Below are positions 1 to 9,876 of a DNA stretch of 64,000 bases, one piece after another. The stretch's first letter is position 1. The number at the start of each line of letters is the position of its first letter. The notes under the pieces are model-generated. The model ran no database searches. It was not told where the DNA came from and saw only the letters and a program-made list of their open reading frames with translations. The translations under genes were made by a program, and so were the position numbers. Source of the stretch: Cymbidium sinense (taxonomy: Eukaryota > Streptophyta > Magnoliopsida > Asparagales > Orchidaceae); assembly GCA_021442155.1 (NCBI GenBank), contig CM038214.1:314495001-314559000 (forward strand). Direction: 5' to 3'.

Positions 1-1100
1 CATTCGAAAGTGGTATTATGGACATTTTAGTCCTTGTCTTGGATGTTGTTGCCTTTTCTTTGTCTTGTTGATTGTTGATTTGGATTATCTAAATTGTGGC
101 CACGAATCGCTATTGGGCTACTTTTTTCTTGGGTGCTCATTTTAGTTGGTTGCGTCCATTCCACGTGTTGAGCTATCTTTGTCTTCCTTTACTATTGCTT
201 TTCTCTAATATTAATAAGGGGTTGTTTCACAGGATGTTTCACTTACGAAAGTTTCATTTATATATCATATGATTGGGATGGTGTTAATTATAGGCTCAGA
301 CTTGATTAGATTTCAAGTTGTCTCCTCTCAATTATCTTGTGGAGGGATTATATGTCGGATTGCTTTCTTTCTTGGATATGGCTATTGATGAGATTGGCTT
401 ACTCTCTTATGTTTATGTATTCTCATGTCAAGATGTCTATATTGATGATACTTTTCTTGAATGAGACTCCCTATCCTTGACTCTTAGCAATTTTCTATAT
501 ACTCTAGATATGATTTTGCTTAGGTTTTTGCGGTAATAAAGCTCACAAGAATATCAACAAGGTGCTCCCTTCTCCAGTTTGTTGGCTATGATGGGTGATG
601 ATCTCACTCCCTCTTAGGTGGTAGCTCATGTGATGTAACCCTTGAAGTTTGGATGCTCATACTTGCATCCAACATGGTGTGATTGAGCCTGAGCCTTCTC
701 TATCACAATTCCTTACTGACATACTCATATTATATTGTTTTCTTCTAATTTTTTGTCTATATTACCTTAACTGTTCAAATCTCCCTCTTATTATAACTTT
801 GCAGGTTATTCTATCTCCTTCTTTTGCAGGTCTGCTCCAGATTATCATGCATTCCCACATCCTCCAGAGCATTGGCTTTATTCTTACTTTAGCTTATTAT
901 GTTAATCATCTTGTATCTTTTGATTGTTTTTATGCTTTCTTTTGCTCTTGGATGTACTTAGATAGGGGATTTACTCCTTAGGCTGATTGTAGCTCTTTGA
1001 GTAGTAGTTCTGGAGTTTACCCCCTTTTAAGGACCTTGTAACCCTCTTTTTGTGGCAATAAAATACCCATACATGGGGTTTCCCCAAAAAAAAAAAAAAA
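1..1100 (+). mobile_element. LINE 3' end (3' UTR and poly-A), cut by window edge
   Basis: T/G-rich non-coding sequence ending in an AATAAAA-type signal near 1059 and a 15-nt A-run (1086-1100), directly followed by telomere-like repeats. It is recognised as LINE 3' UTR by comparison inside the window. The stretch around 955-1060 (TTAGATAGGGG, GAGTAGTAG, AAGGACCTTGTAA, GGCAATAAAA) matches the end of the LINE at 48691-52154 (around 52030-52140) and, more weakly, the end of the LINE at 9877-12818 (GAGTAGTAG near 12730). The 110-codon frame at 649-981 has no family resemblance and lies in this UTR. The 5' part lies outside the window, so the degree of truncation is unknown. Confidence 0.7.
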
Positions 1101-1246
1101 TGTTAAACCCTAAAACCTAAACCCTAACCCTAAAAACTAAACCACAAACTCTAAACCCTAAACTTAAACCAAAAGTAACTAAATAAATTAAAAAATAAAC
1201 CTAAACCCTAAATCCTAATAAACTTAAACCTAAACCTAAACCCTAA
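1101..1246 (+). repeat. Telomere-like spacer between LINE and GRP copy 1
   Basis: Degenerate CCCTAAA repeats, then a short element (AGTAACTAAATAAATTAAAA) followed by CCTAAACCCTAA, immediately before the GRP piece. This same leader precedes most GRP copies in the window, so it belongs to the amplified unit. Confidence 0.8.
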
Positions 1247-1715
1247 GAATGGGCATAACCTTGATGACAAGAACATCACCGTAAACCAGGCTTAGTCTGG
1301 ATCTGGCGATGGAGGCAAAGGCAGAGGTTGGCGGTTATCGTAGTGGTGGTGGGGGATCTAGAGGTGCTGGTGGATAAGGAGGTGGTGGTCAGAGCAGTGG
1401 TGGTTATGAAGGAGGAGCGGTAGCGGTTATAACCGTGGTCGTGGTGGAGGGAGAGATCTGGTATATGATGGTGGATCCTAGAGGTGGGGTGGTTCGATGA
1501 ACGAGAAAGCGAATGACCAATCCAATTTGCTACTTAGGGAACTGTGTCTTTACATTTTTGATGGTTCTAATTATCTCGTATATGATGGTGGATCCCATCG
1601 AGAGGTAGTCAATTTTTATGTTAAACTTGTGTCTTTGAGAACTAGGTGTGTTACTTGGTTGATGAAAGCGAAAAGAAGAAATGTTGAATCTGAATTTATT
1701 CTCTATTAAAAAAAA
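1247..1715 (+). pseudogene. GRP: GRP retrocopy 1 (RRM end, Gly-rich tail, 3' UTR)
   Basis: Fragment of a plant glycine-rich RNA-binding protein, an RRM protein that binds RNA in nucleus and cytoplasm. Reading from the AATGGG at the start gives NGHNLDDKNITVNQA, the end of the RRM (family: NGQNLDGRNITVNQAQSRS), then glycine-rich sequence. A stop replaces Gln after NQA, and an extra T near 1330 shifts the frame. The 8-9 codons encoding RYS are deleted at the tail end. About 100 nt downstream, inside the UTR (1577-1607), a second copy of the YDGGS coding stretch (TATATGATGGTGGATCC) occurs, so this copy carries an internal duplication or conversion. It ends in an A-rich run. Confidence 0.8.
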
Positions 1716-3420
1716 TAAAAATAAAATGAACTGAATAAACTAAGGTACAACCTAAACCAAAATAAATAAAATAAACTAAACTAAATAAATAATCCTAAAA
1801 TAAATAAAATAAACTAAAGCTAAATAAACTTAAAACCTAAAAATAAACTAAACCTAAACCTAAATAAAACTAAATAAAATCTAAACCTAAAATAAAATAA
1901 ACCCTAAACTAAATAAATAAACTAATTAAATTAACTAAATAAACTTAAATGAATAAAATAAACTAAACTAATACAAACAAAATAAAATATATAAAAACCT
2001 AAACCTAAACCTAAACATAAAACTAAACCTAAAATAAAAACCTAGACCTAAACCTAAACTAAAAATACAAATAAAAACAAACTAAAATAAATAAAATAAT
2101 AAACTAAAATAAAATAAATAAAATAAAAATAAATAAAAATAAACTAAATGAAAAAATAAACCAAAAGAAATAAACTAAATAAATAAATAAAAATAAGCCT
2201 AAACTAAACCTAAACTAAATAAACCTAAACCTAAACCCTAAACCCAAAATAAAATAAAACTAAATAAACTAAACAAAATAAAACCTAAACCTAAACCTAA
2301 ATAAATAAATAAACTAAAAAAACAAATTTATTAATTAAATAAACCTAAACCTAACCCTAAATAAATAAGTAAACTAAATAAATAAACTTAAACCTAAACC
2401 TACACTGAACTAAAAAAAAAACTAAAACCTTAATAAATAATTAAAAATAAACCTAAAGCTAAACCTAAATTAAATAAAACTAAAATCTAAATAAACTAAA
2501 AATAAAAATAAACAAAACTAAATTAACATAAATAAACCTAAACATAAACTAAAAATAAACCTAAAAATAACCCTAAATAAACCTAAATAAATAAAATAAA
2601 TAAACTAAAATAAATAAAAAAAAATAAAAACTAAAATAAAAATAAATAAACTAAACTTAAAAATAAAAAACCTAAACTAGATAAACCTAAATAAACCTAA
2701 AATAAAAACCAAACTAAAATAAAACTAAAACTAAAAAAACTAAACTAAACAAAATAAACTAAACTACAAATAAAGATAAACCAAAACCTAAATAAAAATA
2801 AAATAAATCTAAACTAAACCTAAATCTAAAATAAAAACTAAATAAAATAAACTAAATAAAACCTAAACCTAAACTGAAACCTAAATAAAAATAAAACCTA
2901 AACTAGATAAACTAAATTAAATAAACCTAAATAAAAATTAAATTGAAAATAAATAAACTAAATAAAACTTAAACCTAAATATAACCTAAACCTTAAACCT
3001 AAAGGAAATTAAATAAACCTAAAATTAAAGGTAAACTTGAACTAAATAAACTAAAAACTAAATAAAATAAACTAAACTAAACTAAAAAAAACAAAATAAA
3101 AAATAAATAAATCTTAAACCTAAAAACCTAAAACTAAATAAACCTAAACTATACTAAAAAAACATAAACTAAACAAAAATAGATAAACTAAAATAAACTA
3201 AAATAAAATATAAAACCTAAACTAAAACCAAAACCTAAATTAAAAAAAAAAATAAACTAAATAAATCAATAATAAAATAAACCTAAATAAACCTATACCT
3301 AAACTAAACTAAAAATAAAAACATAAAAAATAAATAAAGTATAAACTAAAATAAAACCAAAAATGAACTAAACTAAAAATAAATAAACCTAAACCTTAAC
3401 TAAATAAAAAAATAAAAATA
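1716..3420 (+). repeat. AT-rich satellite body, no gene
   Basis: Long run of AAATAAA, CTAAA and CCTAAA words with scarcely any G and no GTTTACTTAATTT box. No open reading frame and no recognisable insert. Probably the eroded equivalent of one or two satellite bodies. Confidence 0.75.
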
Positions 3421-4030
3421 AACCTAAACTGTTTACAAGAAAACCCTAAACCCACCTAAACCTAAAACCCACCCTAAACTCTTGATGGTGAACTAAACCC
3501 TAAACCTAAACCAAAATGTTCACCCTAAACTCCCAGACCCTGAATAAACTACCACTAACTCCTACCTAGCCCTACTGAACTTATAACCTAAACTAAACTC
3601 TAAATGAAACTAAACTAAACCTAAACCCTAAATCCTAAAACTCATTAAACCTAAACTAAACTCTAAACCTAACTGCCCCTAAACCCAAACCACCACATTA
3701 CCAACCATGATCTCTACCCACCCAACCTGGGCCCTCCTAAACTGACTAATAACACCTAACCACTAATACTGAGCCTAAATCTACTAAACTACTCACTAAA
3801 CCCACCTAAATCATCCCTGGGCCCTCCTAAAAATCTAAACCTAAACTCCCTCCTACTAAACCCTAATGATAAACTGATCTCCTAATATACCATAAGCATA
3901 CCTAAACCCTAAACCCTGGGCCCTAACTACCACCTGACCCTCCTGACCCAGATCCTGGGCCCTCTAAACCCTGGGCTTAAAAAACTCCATAAACCCTAAC
4001 ACTCCTCCACCACAAACCTAAACTGCCCCA
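3421..4030 (+). other. GC-richer CCCTGGGCC-type patch inside the satellite
   Basis: Composition changes without any insertion boundary. CCTGGGCCCTCC, CCACTAAT and CCCTGACCC words are interspersed with CCTAAAC, fading back into ordinary satellite on both sides. No coding frame. CCCTGG is a known nanopore miscall of the telomeric C-strand repeat, so this may be a base-calling artefact; true divergence cannot be excluded from sequence alone. Confidence 0.5.
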
Positions 4031-6428
4031 TAAAACCTAAAAATAATAAATAAATAAACCAAAACCTAAATAAAATAAATAAATAATATAAAATTCTAAA
4101 CTAAAACATAAACTAAACCTAAACCTAAACTTGTAAAATAAAAGATATAAATTAAAGCTAAACTAAAATAAAATAAATAAAAACCTAAACTAAACTAAAA
4201 ATAAAATAAACCTAAAACTACAAAACTTAAATAAAATAAACACTAAAAAACCAAAATAAGAACTAAATGCTAAACTAAGAAAAGCCTAAACCTCAAATAA
4301 ACAAAATAAAATAAACTTAAACCTAAACTAAAATAAATAAATGCTAAACCTAAACCTAAAATAAACTAAACCTAAACCCTAAACTAAATAAAATAAAATA
4401 AACTAAAGTAATCCTAGTCCTAAATTAAAAAATAAAGCTTAAAAATAAACCTAATATAAAAACATAAAACCTAAACTTAAACCAAAAAATAAAAAATAAA
4501 ACCTAAACAAATAAAATAAAAATAAAAATAAAATAAAAATAAAAAACAAACATAAACCTAAACTAAACTCTAAAAAAGTAAATTAAAATGAAAAGCCTAA
4601 ACTAAAATAAATAAACCTAAAATAAATAAACTAACTAAAATAAAAATAAAACATAAACCTAAATAAAAATAAAAAATAAATTAAACTAAAATAAATAAAA
4701 AATAAACTAAATAAATTAAATAAACCTAAACCTAATGGGTTTCTTAATTTAAAAAATAAAAACCATAAACCATAAAACTTAAACCCAAAATATTAAATCC
4801 TGAACCCTAAACCTCAAACCATAAAACAAACCTTAATCCCTAAACCTTTAACCTACAGCCCTAAACCCTAACCTTAACACTAAACTCTAAACCCTAAACC
4901 TTAAAACCCTAAAACCGTTAATCCTAAACCCTAAACAAACCCTAAACCCTAAACCCTAAACTATAAAAATAATAAACCCTAAACTAACCCTAAACCCTAA
5001 GCTAACCCTAAACCCTAAATCGTAAACATTAAACCTCAAAAATCCTAAACCCTAAATCCTAAACACTAAATCACAAACCCTAAACCCTAAACCTTAACCC
5101 TAAACCCTAAACCACAAAACCCTAAACCTTAAAACACTAAACCCTAAACCTTAAACCCTAAACCCTAAAAACCTAATCCTAAACTAAATAAAACCTAGAA
5201 AGAAAATAAATAAATAAGCCTAAGCCTAAATAAAAAATAAAATAACACCTAAACTAAAACCTAAAGCTGCAGCTAAAAATAAAATAAAATAAAAAATAAA
5301 AGTAAACTAAAATAAAATAAATTAAAACATAAACTAAACTTAAAAATAAAATAAACCTAATAATTAAAAACATAAATAAAATAAAAACTAAATGTAAAAT
5401 AAAAATAAATAAACTTAAAATAAAATAAAATAAAACCTAAACCCTAAAATAAAAAAAAAACCTAAAATAAAAATAAAATAGTTGTAAACTTAAACTAAAC
5501 TAAAATGAACTAAAATAAATAATACCTAAACCTAATCTTAAAGTAAAATAAACCTAAACCTAAACCTAAACTAAATAAAATAAAATAAACTAAAAATAAA
5601 CCTAAACCTAAACTAGAAAATAAAACTTAAAAATAAACCTAAAAGAAAAAATGAACAGCTAAGTTTAAAAAAATAAAATAAAAACATAAACATAAACTTA
5701 AAAATAAAAAATAAAACCTAAACCCAAAAAATAACATAAAAATAAATCTAAACCTCAACTAGAAAATTAAACCTAATAATAAACCTAAACTTAAAAAAGT
5801 TAAATAAAAACTAGTACCTAATCCTTAGACAAAAACCTAAACCTAAAAAATAAAATAAAAATAAAACTCACCAAAAAATAGACCTAAACATAAACCTAAA
5901 CCAAAAAATAAACTAAAATTAAAAACCTAAACTAAAATAATTAAACCTAAAATAAATAAACTTAACTAAATAAAAATAAAAAATAAACCTAGATAAAAAT
6001 AAAAATTAGAATAAACTAAAATAAATAAACTAAATAAAGCTAAACCAATCAGTTTGCTTAATTTAAAAAAAAACCTAAACCCTAAATCTATAACACTAAA
6101 CTTTTGACCCTTAACCCTAAACCCTAAACCCTAAAAACCTTAAACCCTAAACCCTAAACTCTGAACCCTAAACCCTAAACCCTAAATTCTAAACCTTAAA
6201 CCCTAAACCCTAACGTTAACCCTAAACCCTAAACCCTAAACCCCTAAACCTTAAACTCTTAATGCTAAATCCAAAAACCTAAACCCTAACCCTAATCCCT
6301 AAACCCTAAACACCAAACCCTAAACCCTAAAACCAAAACCTAAACCTAATCCTAAAGTAACTAAATAAATTAAAAAATAAAGCTAAACCCTAAAACCTAA
6401 TAAACTTAAACCTAAATCTAAACCCTAA
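4031..6428 (+). repeat. Two satellite units with CCCTAAA blocks
   Basis: Two bodies of AT-rich variants, each ending in a diverged box (GGGTTTCTTAATTT at 4737; CAGTTTGCTTAATTT at 6050) followed by CCCTAAA blocks at about 4790-5170 and 6090-6350. Box spacing is about 1.3 kb. The leader AGTAACTAAATAAATTAAAA at about 6355 precedes GRP copy 2. No gene. Confidence 0.8.
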
Positions 6429-6902
6429 GAATGGGTAGAACCTCAGGTGAACATCATGCCAACCAAGCTAGATCTAGCGATGGAGAAAAATGCAGAGGCG
6501 GTGGTTATCGCAGTGGTGGTGGGTGATCTGGAGGTGCTGGTGGATATGGAGGTGGTGGTTGTACTAGTTGTGGTCACGAAGGTAGGAGGAGCGATGGAGG
6601 TTATAGCCATGGTGGGGGAGGAGGGAGAGATCGATGATATGATGGTGGATCCCGCTACTCAAAAGGACGGGTGGTTCTAATGGGAACTGGAGAAACTAAA
6701 GAATGGTCGATCCGATCTACTACTTATGGCACTTTGTCTTTATAGTAAAGATGGTCCTAGTTATCTAGGGTTTTTAATTTGCTTAATGTGTGTTCATTTT
6801 TTATCTATTCCATCGCTTGTGAGTTCGAGAACTTGGTGTGTTACTTGTTTGATGAAATCAAAAGAAGAAATGTTGAATATGAATTTATTCTTTGTTAAAA
6901 AA
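6429..6902 (+). pseudogene. GRP: GRP retrocopy 2
   Basis: Same 5' breakpoint (CCCTAAG then AATGGG) as the other copies. The Gly-rich frame is recoverable as GGGYRSGGG, stop, SGGAGGYGGGG, then RRSDGGYSHGGGGGRDR, stop, YDGGSRYSKGR. It has an early stop at the third codon (CAG to TAG) and a one-base loss near 6446 that shifts the RRM end. The tail keeps TGG before the stop. The 3' UTR is complete to an A-run at 6897-6902, followed by telomeric repeats. The 77-codon ATG frame here is an out-of-frame reading of the GGN codons. Confidence 0.85.
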
Positions 6903-7150
6903 TAACCAAAATCCCTAAACCATAAACTAAAACTTGAACCGTAAACCTAAAACCTAAACCCTAAACCCTAATCCCTAAAGAATAAAAATAATAAAAAAAA
7001 TAAAAAAACCCTAACCCTAAATGCTAAACCGTAAAAATATCCTTAAACCCTAAACCTTAAACCCTAAAACTACAACCCTAAACCGTAAACCCTAAACCCT
7101 AAAACTCTAAACCCCAACCCCTAAACCATAAACCCAAAACCCAAAACCCT
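6903..7150 (+). repeat. CCCTAAA block after GRP copy 2
   Basis: Degenerate CCCTAAA repeats immediately 3' of the GRP A-run, with the shared sequence ACTAAAACTTGAACC that follows many GRP copies. No gene. Confidence 0.8.
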
Positions 7151-8389
7151 AATAAGAAACTAATATAACATTAAATTAAACTAACTAAAACTAAAATAAA
7201 TAAATAATAGACTAAAATTATTAAATAATAAACAAATAATAAGCTAAAATAAAAACTAATAAAATTAACTAAAATAAACTAACTAAATAAAAATAAAAAC
7301 ACTAATAAACTAATAGTAACTAAAACTAACTAAACTAATAAACAAAATAATAACTAAATTAAACATAAATAGAAAACCTGACTAATAAACTAACTAAAAA
7401 TAAACTAAACTAATAAAGCTAATAAAAACTAAACTAAACTTAAACTACTAACTTAAACTAAAGTAATAAACTAACTAAACTAAACCCTAATAAATAACTA
7501 ACTAATAAAACTAAACCCCAAAAACATGACAAACCTAATAAATAACTAACTAAAAAATTAAACCCAATAACTAAACTAATAATAACTAAACTAACTAAAC
7601 TAAAACTAATAACTAATAAACTAATAACTAATAACTAATAAACTAATACTAATAAACTAACTAAATAACTAATAAATAACTAATAATAATAACTTACTGA
7701 TAATTACTACTAATAACTAAACTAAACTAATAAACTAATAAAATAATTAAACCTAATAATAAACTAACTACATAATAATAAGTAAAACTAACAATAAAAC
7801 TAAAAAAATAATAAACTAAAACTAAATAACTAATAAAAACTAACGCTAAACTAATAAACTAATAATAAAATAAACTAAATAAAACTAACAACTAAATAAA
7901 TAATAATAATAATAAAAAAAAATAATAATAAACTAAACTAATAATAAACTATGTAATAAATAAAAGTTAAATAAATTAACTAAACCTAATAATAATAAAC
8001 AAACCTAATAAACTAATAAAATTAACTAAATTAATAAACTTATAACTAAGAATAATAAAAAATAAACTAAACTAAAAACTAATTTTAACTAGAAAAGCAA
8101 TAAATAATAATAAAATAAAATAACATAAAACTAACTAAACAAAATTAATAATAATAATAAACTAAATAATTAAAAACTGAAACAAAACTAAACAAAGCAC
8201 TAAACTAACAAAAACTAATAAATAACAATAAACTAATTAAAAACTAACCAATAAAACTAACAATAACTAAACTAACTAAGTAAATAATTAATAACTAAAC
8301 TAACTAAAACTATTAAATTAATATTAATAATAACTAAAACTAATAATCATAATAATAATAATAATAATAATAATTATTATTATTATTAT

Positions 8390-8441
<52 letters not shown>

Positions 8442-9876
8442 CTAAATAAACTAAACCCTAAACACATAAACTTAAATTAATAAAACTAATAATAATAAAA
8501 TTAATAATAACAAACTAAACTAAAGTAAAATAACTAATAATTAAACTAATAAAACAAATAATAATAACTAAACAATAACTAAAAAAACTAATATACTAAT
8601 AATAAAACTAAACTAAAACTATCTAATAACTAACTAATAAAACATATAAACTAATAAATAATGAACTAAAAACCTAATAATAACTAATAAAAAACTATAA
8701 CTAATAATATACTAAATAAAATTAATAATAAATAACTAATAACCTAAACTAATAACAAATAAACTAATAAACTAATAGGCAAACTAACTAAAAAAAAAAA
8801 ACAAACCAAAATAAAAATAAACCTAAACCCCAATAAAAAAATACTAAAACTAAACTAATAAACTAATAATATTAATAACCATAAATAACTAACTTAAAAA
8901 CTAAACCCTAAACCTAAACTAATAAACCATAAAAACTAACTAATAAGTAAACATAATAATAACTAAACCTAATAAACTAACTAATAACTAATAATAAACT
9001 AATAATAAACTAATAATAAAACACCTAACTAAAAAAATTAATAATAACTAACTAATAATAAACTAATAAACTAATAACTAAATAAAAAAACTAACTAAAT
9101 AACTAAACTAAATAACTAAACTAATAAACCTAATAAATAAACTAATTATAATAATTAAACTAACTAACAATAACTAAACTAATAAAAATAAGTAATAATA
9201 AAAATAATAACTAATAACTAACTAACTAAACAAATAATCTAATAAAAATAAAACTAATAATAAACTAACTAATGAATAACTAAATAACTAAACCCTAAAC
9301 CCTAAGTAAGTAAATAAACTAAATAATAATAAAACTAATAATAATAAACATAAAATAATAATAATAATTAACTAAATAAAAAAAACTAAACTAAAACAAA
9401 ACTAATAATAAACTAACTAACTAAAATAATAATGATAAATAATAAATAACTAATAATAACTAAAAAACTAAACAATAAACTAAACTAAAACTAATAATAA
9501 TAAACTAATAAACCTAAACCCATAACTAAACTAATAAAACTAATAAACTAAACTAATAAAAAAATAAATAAACAAACAAAACTAAACTAATAAAACTAAA
9601 CCACTAACTAAAACTAATTAAAAGCTAAATAATAATAAAACCATAAACTAATGATAATAACTAACTAACTAACTAATAATAACTAACTAATAATAATAAT
9701 AAACTTAAACAAACTAAGCCCCAATAAACAAACCCCTCCCTCCCACTAAACTAACCTAAAATAATAATAACTAAAAGTAAAACTAATAAAACTAAACTAC
9801 CTAAACTAAAACTAATAAAAACCTAAAACTAATAAAACCTAATAATAACTAATAAACATTAAACCTAAAACCTAAG
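7151..9876 (+). repeat. CTAATAA/CTAACTAA satellite domain
   Basis: A 2.7-kb stretch built of CTAATAA, CTAACTAA and ACTAATAA words, distinct from the CCTAAA/AAATAAA bodies elsewhere. It lacks the GTTTACTTAATTT box. Essentially no G, no frame. Boundaries are gradual on the left (after CCCAAAACCCTAATAAG) and abrupt on the right at the LINE. It may be a third diverged form of the telomere-like repeat. Confidence 0.75.
8342..8440. repeat. (AAT)n-(ATT)n-(AAT)n inverted microsatellite
   Basis: About eight AAT units (to 8373) run directly into about seven ATT units (8374-8394), then about 14 AAT units (8396-8440). The AAT/ATT junction is a perfect inverted repeat able to form a hairpin. Confidence 0.9.

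Noticed and set aside
1101..6428. A functional telomere end at the left of the window
   Set aside because: The repeats are heavily degenerate and interrupted by retrocopies, and LINE sequence lies to the left. At most this is old subtelomeric or interstitial telomeric DNA.
1716..9876. CRISPR-like or minisatellite array from regularly recurring words
   Set aside because: No constant-length repeat/spacer pattern. The words are variants of CCCTAAA, and the sequence is clearly from a plant nucleus.
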